Source of the DNA: Erythrophleum ivorense
Taxonomy: Eukaryota > Streptophyta > Magnoliopsida > Fabales > Fabaceae
Assembly (NCBI GenBank): GCA_026724425.1
Contig: JAIUCV010000569.1
Coordinates: 248,001 to 312,000, forward strand
Length of the DNA stretch: 64,000 nt
Direction of reading: 5' to 3'
Under the pieces are notes generated by a model. The model was not told where the DNA came from, did not search any database, and saw nothing but the letters and a program-made list of their open reading frames with translations. Each line of letters starts with the position of its first letter. Within the stretch, counting starts at the first letter, position 1. Position numbers and translations under genes: made by a program. Shown one piece after another: positions 33,709 to 47,305 of this stretch.

Positions 33709-36700
33709 TGTAACACGATAATTCTAAGACTCAACTCATGAAAATTTCATGCCTTATCTCATGCTAGTTCTATAGGTAGTAACATAATGACATTGGAAAT
33801 TATGGATAAAGTTGCATTTCATCACGGGTAAAATTTTGGGTTTAAGGACTAAGAAGAGAAAAATTTTATTTTTAAGGACCATTACCATTAGGTTCAATGG
33901 TTTGTTGCTAAACTTAGTGGTAATCATCTTAAAACAAGTGATAACATGTCCTTAAGAATAAATATCTTCACTTTTTTATCCTTTATTATAATTCTCCCTA
34001 AATTTTTATTTCAGTGTCTTGTAGGCTATATGGGCTCATCCATCTTATTCTCATATTTAAATACACAAATACAACTCATAACAAGCTCAAGAAATGGATT
34101 ATACCTTGAGCAAAGGGAGTAGATACATAAAATACAATGGTGCAACCTCAAACTGATTTTCTAGATTCTACACCTAAATTTTGAAAAATCATAACTAATT
34201 CTAAAAAAATCAAAATCAGGCATACTATACCATTTTGGAAAGATAAAAATGTCTACTTTTTTTAAAAAATAAATTCAGATCATAAAAGAGGACACTAGAT
34301 ACCAAATATTAATGGAATAGTACTAGAGGTTGACTGTCATTATTAGTACTAACCTCCAACTTCAAATATTCATATCTCCCATCTCAGAGGTCCAATTGGG
34401 GTGATCTTAATGGCCATGGAAATCTTATCATGTCTACTTTATGACTATAAAATTTTATGAGCATTAGACATCATTTGTCCTATGAATGATACATCCCAAA
34501 TTTCTAACCATATGAATAGTATCTACATCAATACAGCAGAAAAATGTCAAATTTGGAAATTCTTAATTAATTCCACAGAGCTCCAAATAATCTATTCTTT
34601 AGATTTTCAAAAAGATTTGTATAAGATCTATATGTGTGTCAAATTTCATGGCAAATTCGTTCATGTGATCAGATCTTGATATTGGGTTGCAAAATAGCTC
34701 ATTTTATGTCATATAACGGGTCCAAATGGTCCATTTCAAGTTCTAAGGTAACCATGACCACTTGAGCATGTAGGAATGCACCAAATTAGCTCTCTAAACT
34801 TGTCCCAAAGGTGCATAAACCCAGAATTCTCAAACTTACTCTCTCATCCCATGCCATACACAAGATTTCATAAGTCTAGTCTTGTCATTCCATACTCAAA
34901 GTGCTCATCACCATTCATTTGGCACTAAAACTCATACATACACCAAAAGTTTAGGTAATTACATATGTTCATATGATTACATAACAATTTTATCATGGGG
35001 TTACATCATATGCCATGTGTATGACTACAAAAGAAACAAAACTAGGCATTTCATACACTTGGTTGTCAATCTTCTTCTTCTTGGCTTAGTGGCTTCCATT
35101 ACCTTGCTCAATTGGTTCACCTAGCATGTTAAGACATTGGAGAGGAGGGGATGAGATTCAAAGAATCTCAATAGCTCATCTCTCTTTCAATCACACATAA
35201 AGTATGCAAAACAAGCCTTAAGAATGTATGCATGAGCATATTGAAATATATGAGCATTCAAGAAACATCCTTAGCATTTAAATAAGTCATATATAGCATA
35301 CATAGGCTCACCAACTGAGTGGATTAGCCTTACCCATTTACTTATGGATTTTGGACTTGTCTCACCCAATTTCTCTAAGAGGTTTTGACTCAACCTCACT
35401 TTTGGGAGTCAACCTCACTCTTAGGAGACCCTTTACTTTGTCTCAAGCAAATTTAAGGGTTCTTGGCTCATCCTCACAATGGCTAGAGGGTTCTTGGCTT
35501 CTCCACACTCAAGCAAACCAAGCAAGTATAATAAACATCATTTAAATGCATAAAACATCATCATGGTACCATGGCATATCAAATCATGCTAAAATACTTT
35601 TCATGGCCTAAAACACATATACACACATCCAAAGACAATGTAAGTACACATTCATGCATGGGAGAAGGTGGAAAGAGCTACCTTTGCTACACAAGCACAC
35701 TTTTTCCTTGAGCTTTGAATCCTCTCCTTCGACCTCACACACACAAGGAGGTAGAGATAATTTCTCTTGGCCTAGACACACATATGGAAGCTAATTACAC
35801 TCTTGAATCAAATTCTAAGGCCATAAATTCATTAGAATAGGCTAGGTGGTTCATATAACCCTTTTATGGTTCCATAATGAACTTAATTAAGCAACCTTAA
35901 GAAAAAATTATCTTGGCTCCATTCTCTCCATCTATTTATTATTCTTGACTCCATTTAAACCTCTTAGAGTCATCACACAATCAAATCAAGGAGCCTAGCT
36001 AGGTGTTATTTCTTCAAGCCATGATATGGAACCTATGATATCATTTCACTATCCATGACTTCTAAAATTTTTTCAAGCCTTCCTTTCATCCTCTTCCATC
36101 ATACATGACTAAAAAATAGGCTTGGAATAAATAAAAATTTTCCCTTGGTACTCTTTCTAGCCTAGGCTGAAATCATGCTCCATATGAGTACCAAGTGGGT
36201 TTGCTTCACTTTCTTGATGGAAGATGCATATGAGGAACCTTCTAGGGATCTGAAAAGCTCATCTGAATGCTTATTTAGGCCTAGGAACAATTACATCAAA
36301 TCATATTTTCAAGGGAGCCCATGAAACCCTAGGTTTGCTATCTTGAAAATCAATGGCTTTTACTTGAATTTCTTTGCATATTTTTATCCTCCTCCCTTAA
36401 ATTCCTAGGATTCACCTTCTATTCTACCTAAAATCCATGACTTCCTGGAGCTACATACATGGGGCGAACCAAGGAGAAGAAAGGAGCAAAAGGTAGCTAC
36501 CCTGGAATGAAGATTTACCTTGTTTCCTTGGCTTTTCTTGCTTGTTTCTCACTTTCATTGGCCTCCTCTCTTTAAATCCGAATTTTTCCCTTTGTTTTGC
36601 CCTCAAAATAGATTCAAGAACTTCAATAAAGCCATACAAAAAAAGGGGAAATGGAGGAGAAGGACTTTGCTAAAGAAAAAGCATGAAAAAAGCCAAGAAA

Positions 36701-37429
36701 ATCTATATCTCTTCCTTGTTTTTCTCTTTCCTTCCTCCTCCTTCTTATGCGCCTCACCCTTACAGTTTTTCTCTAGTTTAGGGCAGAAACAAATGTGGCT
36801 AAATGAAGGAGCAGATGAGTCACCTCATATATATAGGTGGGTTTAAGAACCACTTTTCAAAAATGTCAATTTTACCCTTTGTTATTGGCATTTTCATTTT
36901 TAATTTGTTTTAACTCCTTTTTTAGAACTATTTTTTCCATTATGAAATTTAGATTCCCAATTTATTAAAATGCCTTTGGAATCACTCAAATCAGAACTAA
37001 AACCTTCCTAAATGAATTAATCAAAGTTTGGGTCAACCGACGTTGGAAAACATCCACCAAAGGGGTTTTAACTGTCCTAGGGCTTTTCATGGTTTTCAGG
37101 GCCTCTGAGAACCCTGGAGAACTTAAAACTTTTATTTAAAAAGCCTTCCTATGAAAATTCTAAAATTTGCTCAAAATTATGAAAATGCTATTATGTTTCG
37201 TCAACCTTTCATTTAAATTCATTTTTTCATTCTAGGTTCATTTTTCTTTTCGTCTAAGCCTGGGATTCTCATTTTTAAGAGTCTAGAATGCTATATAAAT
37301 TTTTTGGGGCCTCAAATCATTCTATCTAGGAGACTTCTTTTTGTATCTGGTGAATTTTGTACGTTTACAAAGAAATCGTACGTTGCATTTCTCACATTTT
37401 CTCTCGTTTTTAAAGAACCAAATATGACA
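33709..37429 (-). mobile_element. 5' LTR of element E
   Basis: The 3721 bases start TGTAACACGATAATT and end AAATATGACA, and align along most of their length with D, F and the O LTR. They contain the 30-bp sub-repeats at 35325-35515 and a TATATATA site at 36828-36835. The right flank is the pol of O, so the LTR is an insertion in O; the flanking pentamer there is ATCAC (37430-37434), with no matching copy on the lost left side. Confidence 0.8.
36828..36835 (-). promoter_or_regulatory. TATA-like site of LTR E
   Basis: TATATATA in a CCTCATATATATAGGTGG setting, at the same relative place as the sites in D and at 4996. Confidence 0.4.
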
Positions 37430-38780
37430 ATCACCATCTAAGAAAAGTCCTGAGTGAACCTCCTGTAATAACTTACTAAACCTAATAAGCTCCTAATCTT
37501 TATCACTGTCTTAGGTCTCTCCAACTATAACACTGCCTCTACCTTATGGAGATCTACTGCGACCCCTGCCTAGGAGATCATATGGCATAGGAATTAAACT
37601 TTTGTGAGCCAGAACTTACATTTACTAAGTTTAGCATATAACTATCTCTCTCTCTCAGGGTCTCCGAGGCTAATCTTAGGTGGTGCTCATGTTCTTCCTC
37701 ACTCTTTGAATAGATAAGAATGTCATCTATGAAGACAACTACAAATCTATCTAGGTATGCCTCGAACTCCTTGTTCATGTAATCCATGAACACTGTAGGT
37801 GCATTTGTCAACCTGAAAGGCATAACTAAAAACTTATAGTTCCCATATCTAGTTCTAAAAGTAGTCTTAGGAATCTCCTCAGCCTTAATCTTGAGCTGAT
37901 GATATCCTAATATGAGGTCTATCTTAAAAAACATTGACGCTCCTACTAACTAATCTAGGAAGTCATCTATGTGGGGAAGAGGATACTTATTCTTAATGAT
38001 TATCTTATTGAGTTCCTTATAATCTATGCATAGCCTAAGGCTCTTATCTTTCTTCTTTACGAATAAGACCGGAGCTCCCCACGTCGAGGTACTAGGTCTA
38101 ATGAAACCCTTCTCTAAAAGCTCTTCTATTTGTTTCTTAAGCTCAACTAGTTTGGTGGGAGCCATTCTATATGGGGCCTTAGACACTAGACCTGCTCTAG
38201 GTATAATGTCTATAAGAAACTCAACCTTTCTCGCTGGGTGTAGTTTGTTAATCTCTTAGGGAATACTTCTGGGAACTCTCTCACTACTGGGATTTCCTCT
38301 ATACCCTCTTCTACCTCAGCTTGAACTAAAAAGAAAACTAGATATCCCTGATAACCATGCCCTAGAGACCTCTCAGACTGGGAGGTGGTCATAACAGATA
38401 ACTCAGTCCTCATACTAGGTACAATCCCACATTCAAGTAAAGTAATACATTTACAGGAACAATCAAGTATAGCATTATTCACAGACATCCAGTTCATACC
38501 AATGATCAGATCAATGTCAACGAGGGGCATACATATCAAATCAAGGATAGTATGACAATGACTAAACTAGACCACACAATTCAAACAAGCATAGGAGGTA
38601 ATGACTCAGTTTCCTATGAGGATAGATACATGCAAATCATAGGGTAATGTATGCATACTCAAACCCAACCTCCTAGCCTAGTAATATGATATAAAAGAGT
38701 GGCTAGCACCCGAATCAAATAATGTAGTCATAGAAAAATCATTTATCTTAATAATACCATGGATTAGACTTGGGGACCAA
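37430..38780 (-). pseudogene. Element O protease and reverse transcriptase, truncated pol
   Basis: The protease keeps FDSGASHSFIS (DSGA codons at 38705-38716) and the INW-type block MNWMSVNNAILDC at 38440-38500. The RT reads KAPYRMAPTKLVELKKQIEE at 38120-38186, LCIDYKELN, KNKYPLPHIDD, KIDLILGYHQL, and FVVVFIDDILIYS with both catalytic Asp present (37722-37727). Beyond the RT, the connection block LLGLVSYYRRFTQDF near 37450-37490 is cut by the E LTR. There is no RNase H or integrase. Stops and a frameshift separate the RT halves near 37940. Confidence 0.9.
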
Positions 38781-39996
38781 CTAGCCTCCTATTGTGTTAG
38801 GGTAAAAACTCCACCCTGAGTCTGAGGTATGAGTGCAAGAACCATCTCTATTGGCTGATTAAACTACTGGGGAGCCTATGTGCAGTCCCTGGCCATATGT
38901 CCTGGCCTACCGCATCAGTAGCACACATTCTGCCCCGCGTAACATGGTCTATTCCCGTGATTTCTGCCACACTGGGGACATGTTGTGGGTGCAGAACTAC
39001 CTCTGCTAGACTGAGTTCTCCTCCTTTTGCCTCTCCTATTCCACTGGCTTCTACCACCTCTCCTACTAGTCGTTGTGGCTTGTGTTTCTTCTCTAGGTCT
39101 CTTAGGCTCAGGGAAGGGAGATCTGGCACTAGAGGTAGGCTGCACTATTCTGAGATTCACTTCTGTCACTCTATAGATTTCAACGAGGGTGTTAAAGTTC
39201 CCAATTCTCTATGGAACCACTTTATCTCTGATCTCAAGGAGTAAACCTTTCTCTAACTTATCTACTCTCCAGTGCTTGTCATCATGTCTTTGTCAATGTG
39301 AGGAATATCTAGAGAGCTCTACAAACTTGGCCATGTATTGGTCTATGGACATTCTCTCAATATGCCTTAGGAGTACAAACTCTGACTCCTTCTCATCTCT
39401 GATGGAACTAAGGAAATACCTCTCATAAAAGGCCTAGAGGAACGTCTCCTAAGTAATCGGAAGGTCCTTCACTCTCAGAATAGGCCTAGTGCCCCTCCAC
39501 CAATAATTTACTTCTTTCTTTAACTAAAAAACAACCATGGTGACTTTCTACTTAAAGGTACACTCCGTCACCCGGAATATCTTCTCAAGCTGCATAATCC
39601 AAGCCTTAACTTTCTCTGTATTCATCTCACCATCAAAGGTGGAAGGCCTAAACTTTTTAAACTGTGTATTAATTTGAATAGTAGAGGGCTGCTTCAGGGC
39701 TGGAGGTGTCTGAGCTAGAGGAGCTGAGCAACCATCTATATGTGTGGCTGTGGGTCAGAATGAGTCACCCCTAAATGCTCAGGACTATCTGAGTGTTGTG
39801 GTGGTTATAGAGGAGGAGGTGTAGGGTCTTGATTATCTCTCTTAGCAAGCCGTTCCTGTAACTATGTAATTAAGGCCTGTTGTTGATCCAGGCAAGCCAT
39901 AATAGCCTAAAGGGCTCCAATTACTAGATCACTAGGTTTGGCTCTATCATCTGCATGAGTCCCTCTAGAAGGCCTACCTCTCTTAGTGTTCACCAT
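38781..39996 (-). pseudogene. Element O gag
   Basis: The ATG at 39996 starts MVNTKRGRPSRGTHADDRAK, a basic N-terminus like that of C gag. The capsid part is broken by stops. Near the end there are two Cys clusters: CPQCGRNHGNRPC, and a CCHC knuckle at 38882-38923 that ends GHMARDC and carries a TGA codon right after its second residue (38915-38917). Overlapping frames here read well in two registers for part of the length, which suggests a small frameshift. Confidence 0.85.
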
Positions 39997-40091
39997 CTTG
40001 CTGAAACATTGTTAACAAACTTTAGCATCAAAAGGGAACACACCCACCACCATCACACTCAATTCATCCACATCAAAATGCCTGAACCTTT

Positions 40092-40103
40092 GCTCTGATA
40101 CCA
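40092..40103 (-). promoter_or_regulatory. Primer-binding site of element O
   Basis: Reads TGGTATCAGAGC on the minus strand, the exact complement expected for initiator tRNA-Met, six bases after the 5' LTR. Confidence 0.9.
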
Positions 40104-40109
40104 ATAAAG

Positions 40110-43100
40110 TATAACACCATAATTAACTACCTCATCTCATATCATTTCTAAGCTCACTTCCTTGGATTAAACAAGTTTCCAAAGAAAAGACATTAAAAAT
40201 ATTCAATTATTTTACGTTATGTCATGTATAAATTTTTCATTCCATGTCCCATGGGCCATATGAAGTCATCCATCTCATTTTCATATTTAAATATACAAAT
40301 ACAACTCAAAACCATCTCAAGAAGTGGCCTAGAACTTGAGCTAATGGAGTATATACATGAAAATAATGTGTTCAGCCTCGAGTTGATTTTTTAGTTTTTT
40401 GTCATGCACTTTGAAAAATTATAACTAATTCTAAAAAACTTAAAATCAAGCACACTATACCATTCTAGAAATCTACAAATGTCTACTTTATGGTAAAAAT
40501 AAATTCAGACCACAACAGGGACATCTAGCAACTAGAAATTGGTGGAACAGTAACCAAGGTTGTCTATCATTACTAGTACTGTCCCTCAACTTCCAAAATT
40601 CATATCTCCCTTATCAGATGTCCAATTGGGGTGATCTTAGTTGCCATAGAAATCTTATCATGTCTAGTTTATGTCTTTAAAATTTCATGAGCATTGGACA
40701 CCATTTGTCTCTCAAATGACATAGCACAAGAAACTGACTATATAAATAGTGTTTATACCAGTTCAGCAGAAAAATGGAAACTTTGAAAAATCATGATTAA
40801 TTCCATAGAGCTCCAAATAATTTTTTCTTTAGCTTTCCAAAAAGCTCTAGATGAGATCTATATGAATGCCAAATTTCACAAGCAAATTCGTTCATTTGAT
40901 TAGATCTTAACATTAGGTTATAAAATTACTCTTGTTGTGTCATATAAGGGTTCCAAATGGTCCATTTTGGCTTCTAAGGCAACCATGGTCACTTGAGCAC
41001 ATGGGAAAGCACCAAAATAGTCTACTAAATATTTTTCAAAGGTACACAAATCCAGATTTCTAAAACTCACTCATTCACCTCAAGATATACACAAGAGCAC
41101 ACATACTAGTTCTTGCCATTCAATGCTTAATATGTACTATATCATACATATGACATTAAATCTCATACATACATTATATATTTACATATTTACATGTGTT
41201 CATGAAGTCATACAACATATACAATAATGGATTACATCATATGCCACTCATATGGCTACAAAATGGCAAATTTCAACACTTTGTTGTCAATCTTCTTTCT
41301 TTAAGCTTGGTGGCTTCCATTCCTTAGCGCACTTAGTCCACCTAGACATGTTAGACATATGGGGAGAAAAGGATGAGATTCTAAGAATCCTAATAGCTCT
41401 TCTCCCTTTCAATCATATATAAAGAATGCAAATCTATGTCTAAAAATACATGCATGAACATCATGGAGTATGTAACGATTTAAGAAACAATTTTAGCATT
41501 CAAGGAATCACACAAAGCATACATAGGCTTGCCAAGTAAGTGGTTTAGCCTTATCCATTCTCTTCAAGGATTTTAGATTTGCCTCACCTTTTTTTTAAAG
41601 GCTTTGAACTAAGCCTTACTCTTGGAAGACTCTAAACTTTGTCTTAACTATTCTTAAGAGTTCTTGACTCATCCTTACCATGACTAGTGGGTTCTTGGCT
41701 TTACCACACTCAAGCAAACCAAAGCAAAGTCATAAAGTATCATTTGAATGCACAAAATAATATCATAGTACCACAGCATATGAATACATGCTAGAACACA
41801 TTTTTTATAGCTTAACACATACATATACACATTCAAAGACAAGATAAACATCCACTCATGCATGAGAGAAAGAAGATAGAGCTACCTTTGTTACAAATGC
41901 AAACTTTCCTTCTTGAATTTGGTTGCTCTTCCTTGGCCACACACACAAAAGAAGGTGGGACTTGTTTCCTGTAACACCATAAATCCTAACTCATCTTATA
42001 CTTTTAAAAGACATAATATCATGAAACATATAGGATTTCCATAGAAAAAGCAAGGGAAATGGGAGTATTTTCGCGTTGCACTATATTTAAAAATTACATT
42101 TGGTGTCACGTGGATCGTGTGAGCTCATGCTATACATTCTCATATTTAAATACATCAATACAACTCACCTCCATCTCAAAATCATGCCCACAACTCATAG
42201 AAACCGAAATGGAGCTCAAAATAATTAAGTATATTTTTGGCCAGATTTGACCTCTTTTTTGGTCAAACTTTGAAAAATCATAACTAATTCTAGAAAATCA
42301 AAATGATACAATCTTAGTCATTCTGGGAATCTATGGATGTCTAAATCACGCTAAAAATATGCCCAGACCATAACATTTATCACAGAGGGAGTTTGATATC
42401 TAAAATAATCTAAAGGTCAAACTGAATTCTGAAACTGTCACAGAATTCTGCAGAAAATTTTGAAAATGTCCAATTAATTCCAAAAAAATTCAATCCATGA
42501 AAATGATACCAATCTAGAAAGCTATGGATGTTAACTAAAGAGAAAAATATCTCCAAATCAGTTCATCAAGTTCAAACTTCGGAATTCAATGGAACAGTAC
42601 CTCTAATAGGGCAAAATTACTTATACTGGATAGAAATTTCAAAAATTTATATCTCCCTCTCTAGACCTCCAAATAAGGTGCTTCTAGTTGATATGAGTCA
42701 CTGTGAATGTCTAGCTTCTTTGTATAAAATTTCATGGCAATTGGACACCATTTGAGCCTTGTGTGATAGAAAAAAATTTCAAACCAAATGAATAGTGCAG
42801 CAACCAGACACCTTGAAAATTGCCAACTTTGAAAAATCATCAAATACTCTGTAGACCTCCGAAAATTATGATCTTAACTTCCCAAAAAGATCCTAATGAG
42901 ACCTAATTGCATGCCAAATTTTAGATCAAGACTAACTCATTTGGCCAAAAAGTGATATAGGGTTTCATTATGGTCAAATTTGGCTCCATATGGGGTACCA
43001 AATTTGTCAAATGGCTTTCCCTTAGTAGTGGCACTTTTTGGGCAAGTCTAAAATCACATTTAAGACTTGTGTCAGCTGCCCAAATGATCCCAAACCTTAT

Positions 43101-46100
43101 GCATCTCATTTTGGCCATTCAACCCACACTTATGCACATTTCCATTAAACTTTCACATTGCACACTTTGGTATTACATACTCAAAGTAAATGCTAGAGGT
43201 CATACATCATATTCATACATCTAAACATCACATAATAGCATATTTATACATGTCTCAAGGGTCATAGACCATTTACAACATCATATACATCATATGGTAC
43301 AATCATGGTCTTAAAGTGGCAAAAGCTAAACATATGATTGTGAATCTCCTTCCTTTAGTATTGTTGGCTCCCATTAGCATATCCACTTGGTTCACCTAGC
43401 ATTTTAGAGCATTGGAGATGAGGGGATGAGATTTAAAGAATCCTAATAGCTCATCTCTCATTCAATAATATATAATGGATGTAAACAAGTCTCATAAATG
43501 CATGTATGATCATTTGGACATGTGCAAACATTCAAGAAGCATTTACATCATTTAAGAAAGTCATACATAGCATACAAAGGCTTGCCAAGCAAGTGGATTG
43601 GCCTCACCCAATTTCTTGTGAATGTTGGACTTGCCTCACCCATTCTTTAATGCATTCTTGGACTCAACCATACTCTTAGGAGCCCACTTTGCTTTTTGGA
43701 GACTCTTTGCTTTGTCTTAACCAATCTTAAGGGTTCTTGGCTCATCCTCACCATAGCTAAGGGTTCTTGACCTCACCACACTCAAGCAAACCCAAGCACA
43801 CATCAAAACATCATATGAAACATAATATGTCATCATAAAACTATGGCATATGAAATCATGCTAGTATACTTTTGATTGCTTGAAAATACACATAAACACA
43901 TTCTAAGACAAGCTAACACACATCCATGCATGAGAGAAGGTGGAGAGAGCTACCTTGCTTGCATTTACACACTTTTTCCTTAAGTCTTGAGTCCTCTCCC
44001 TTAACCTCACACACCCAAAAGGGTGGAGATCATTTCTCTTGGCCTAGACATATCATATGGAAGCTAATTACACTCTTGAAACAAGCTAGGACATTAAACT
44101 TATATTTAAGAACATACTTGGTTCTATAAGTCATATAATGGTTCCAAAAATGGCCTATTGAAGCAACCATCATGATTCAAGTTCTTGGCTCTATTCTCTT
44201 CTCATTCCTAGGCCTTTTGACCTCACTTAAAGTCTTTGGAGCCATTACATATTCATTTACAAAAGTCTAAACACAAGTTGCTTCATAAGGTCACATTATG
44301 GAAGCCATTGCCTCATCTCCCAATCCATGGCTTCTAAATTTTTCCCAAGGGTTCCTCCCACCTTCTACCATCATAAAAAGTCTCAAACTAAGGTTAGAAC
44401 GAATTAAAACACTTCTTAACCTATTCAAGTAGCCTAGGCCGAGACATGAGGGGGAAGAAGAGTTCATGGCCTTCTTGATTTTTCCTTGATGGGAGACACA
44501 CTTGGGAGGCTTCTTAGAGGTCTTAGGAGCTCAATCAAATACTCACACATGCAAGGAAACTCATATAGCAAATTAGTTTTTGCAAGGTGTTCAAGAGCTC
44601 TACACTTTCCTAACTTGATTTTCATTAGCTTTTCTTCCAATTTCCTTGCATCTACTAACTCCTCATGGTCTAAAACCCACAATTCTTTCTTATTTCTGGA
44701 CAAAAATCCTCCCCCTAAGATGGTTCTATTATGGCAGAACTCCACACACAAAAGGCAAGAAAAAGGAAGCAACCAAGATAGAAAAATTACCTTGATTCCA
44801 AGCTTATCTCAAGAGCTCTCTTCCTTGCTTCAACCCTCTCCTTGAATTTTGAAATTTCTCCCTCTGTTCTAGGCTCAAAACAAAAACAAACATCTCACTA
44901 AATCCATAGGAAGGGAGGAGGAAAGGAGGGGAAGAAGTTTTCTAAAGGGAAGAGCAAAAGTTTCTATGAATTCATACCTTCCTATTGGCTTTTCTTCTTC
45001 CCTTGAGCTTGCTCTTGTGTGCCACTCTCTCTATAAGTCTCCTCTCTATTTTTTGGGCAAAAACAGGGCATTTTAGTCAGAGGAGCTGCTGGAACGTGGA
45101 TAAGAAGAAGCTAAAAGTCACTTTATGTAACTTTTTACTTTTATATTTTAGTCCCTCTTCTTGGCTTTTTCATTTTATGCCCATTTCAACTCTTTTTTGA
45201 AATCCATCCTTTTCATCATAATATTTAGGCTTTCTAACTTATCAAATGCCTTTGGAACCACTCAAATTGGATTTAAAACCATTTCGAACCGTTCGGTCAA
45301 AGTTTTGGTCAACCTTTGCCGAAATCACTCACAGAAGGAGTTTCAACTATTCTCGGGGTTTCCGTGGTTTTCAGGGCCTCTAAGAACTCCAAAAAGCTCA
45401 AAATTTTTGTTTAAAAAGCCCTCCTATGAGTTTTCCAAATTTTCCAAAAATTACAAAAATGCCCCTACTTTCATCAGCAAATTTTTTAAATCACTCTAGC
45501 CTTGATTTCTAGGCAACTCAAGGCTCAAGTCCTCATTTTTCAATATTTAAAATTTTATCATAATTTTAGTTGGCCCCAATTCCTTCTATTTTGAGGACTT
45601 CTTTTTATATTTGGCCCATTTTTTACGTTTACAAAGAAACTGAATACTGTGTTTCTCACGTTTATGGAGGGACTAAATGTTACATTTCCCTTGGCCTAGA
45701 CATATCATATGGAAGACAATTATACTCTTGAACCAATTTCTAAAGCTACATATTCATTAGAAAAGCTAGGTAGTTCATATAGCTCTTTATGGTTCCATAA
45801 TGCACCTAATAAAGCAACCCTATGAAAAAATGATCTTTGCTCCATTCTCTTTATTCATTTGTGATTCTTGACGCCTTTTAAGCCTCTTAGAGTTATCACA
45901 CAATCAAATCAAGGAGCCTAAGTAGGTGTTGCTTCTTTAAGCCACAATATGAAACTTATCATACCATCTCACTATATATGGCTTCTAAAATATTTCCAAG
46001 GCTTCCTTTCATCCTCTTCCATCATATATGACTCAAAAATAAACTTGGAACAAATTAAAACTACCCCTTAGTGCTCCAACCTCTTTGGGCCTTGGCTATG

Positions 46101-47305
46101 AACCAAGGAAGCACCAAATGGGTTTGTCTTATTTTCTTGATGAAAGATGCATGTGGGAAGCTTCTTAAGGATCTCAAGAGCTCATCCAAACAATCAATTT
46201 GGGCTAGAAATTCTTGTATCAAAACAAAATTTTAAAGGAACACTTGAAACCCTAACTTTTCTATCTTGAATTCTAATGGTTATTTTGTTGTTTCCTTTGC
46301 ATATTCTTGTTCTCCTTCCTCATTTTTCTAAGATTCATCCTTGGTTTAGCTAGAAATCCAACCCCTCTTGGCTGGTCTTACATAGGGTGAAACATGCATA
46401 AGAGAAGGGATAAGGAAGATCAAGCACAAGAATGGCAAAATACCTAGTTTCCTTGGTTTCCTTTGCTTATTTTTCACCTTGCTTGGTTTCTTCTCCTTAA
46501 ATTTACAAATCTCCCCTCTGTTGTGCCCTCAAAACAGATCCAAAAACTTTAAGAAAACCATAGGGAAGATGGAGCAGAAAGGGTTTGTAAAGTGAAAGCA
46601 TAAAAATCCATGAAAAACCATACATTTTCCTTGCTTTTTCTCCTTCCTTTCTTCTGTCCCTTGTGTGCCTAAATTTTCTAGTCTCTCTCTCTATTTTCGG
46701 GTAGTATAAAGTCAGTGAAAAAGAATGAAGAAGGGACGTGACTCTTAAAGAGTGTTCAAGAAGCTACTTGTTCACAAAATTTTCAATTTTGCCCTTAATC
46801 TTGGCATTTTTGCATCTGGTCGTTTTAACTCTTTTTTTAGAATTATCTTTTTCATCATAAAATTTAAGTCCTCAATCTTATAAAATGCCTTTGGAATCAC
46901 TCAAATTGGAGCTAAAACCTTCCCGAACGAAAGGGTCAAAATTCAAGTCAATCAATGTTGGAAAACATACACCAAAGGGGTTTTAACTGTCTCAGAGCTT
47001 TCCATGATTTTCAGGGCCTCTGAGAACCCTAAAGAACTCAAATTTTCCATTTGAAAAGCCCTCCTATGAGAATTCCAAAATTTACTCAAAATTACAAAAA
47101 TGCCATTACGTTTCGTAACTATTTTGTTAATTTCTATCAAACCATTTTGGCCTCTATTTTAGGGTACCTCTGGTCTCCTAAATTCATTACTTATTGTCTA
47201 GATCATCATTCTAATTTTTTTTCTGGGCCTTAACTAATTCATTTTAGAGGACTTACTTTGAAAATGTATCTGCTTCTGTCATTTTTACGAAAACCAGACA
47301 TTACA
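40110..47305 (-). mobile_element. 5' LTR of element O, split by solo LTR F
   Basis: It starts TATAACACCATAATTAA at 40110 next to the primer site and ends CCAGACATTACA at 47305. Removing F (41970-45684) and one copy of TTTCC leaves 3476 bases that align with D and E. The part before F carries the sub-repeats (41545-41715); the part after F carries the U3 end. Confidence 0.85.
41970..45684 (-). mobile_element. Solo LTR F with TSD TTTCC, nested in the LTR of O
   Basis: The 3715 bases start TGTAACACCATAAATCC and end CTAAATGTTACA. TTTCC precedes (41965-41969) and follows (45685-45689). The host LTR resumes in register: ...GGGACTTGTTTCC and then CTTGGCCTAGACA, as in the uninterrupted LTR at 35755. 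No internal region exists. An LTR inserted in its own relative shows that the family was active in at least two rounds. Confidence 0.9.

Larger units (their letters stand above)
13472..37429 (-). mobile_element. Element E: LARD-like non-coding long-LTR retroelement, 3' LTR lost
   Basis: E has a 3721-bp 5' LTR (33709-37429), an adjacent primer site (33692-33703) and internal sequence that shows no gag or pol in any frame. The internal sequence survives as four pieces (32834-33708, 28865-29121, 24779-26109, 13472-14272), about 3.3 kb in total once the later insertions D, G and C are removed. Long LTRs with a few kilobases of non-coding interior fit the LARD class described in cereals. It sits inside the pol of O: O's reading frame stops exactly at the E LTR end. 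E's own 3' LTR is missing. Alternatively, the internal sequence may be a highly decayed autonomous element. Confidence 0.55.
12879..47305 (-). mobile_element. Gypsy element O (Del/Tekay-like), carrying the whole nest
   Basis: The span is bounded by LTR ends (TG at 12879, CA at 47305) and AGCAT duplications. Because it is a minus-strand element, the right LTR (40110-47305) is the 5' LTR. It is followed by a primer site at 40092-40103, a gag start at 39996, and protease and RT down to 37430, where the LTR of element E interrupts pol. Only 593 bases of the 3' LTR remain (12879-13471). RNase H, integrase, the polypurine tract and most of the 3' LTR are gone, apparently through one deletion that also removed E's 3' end. 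About 26 kb of the span is younger insertions. Confidence 0.75.

Noticed and set aside
44464..45499. ORFs of 100-119 codons in solo LTR F
   Set aside because: LTR sequence; the same region in sister LTRs is not open in the same frames.
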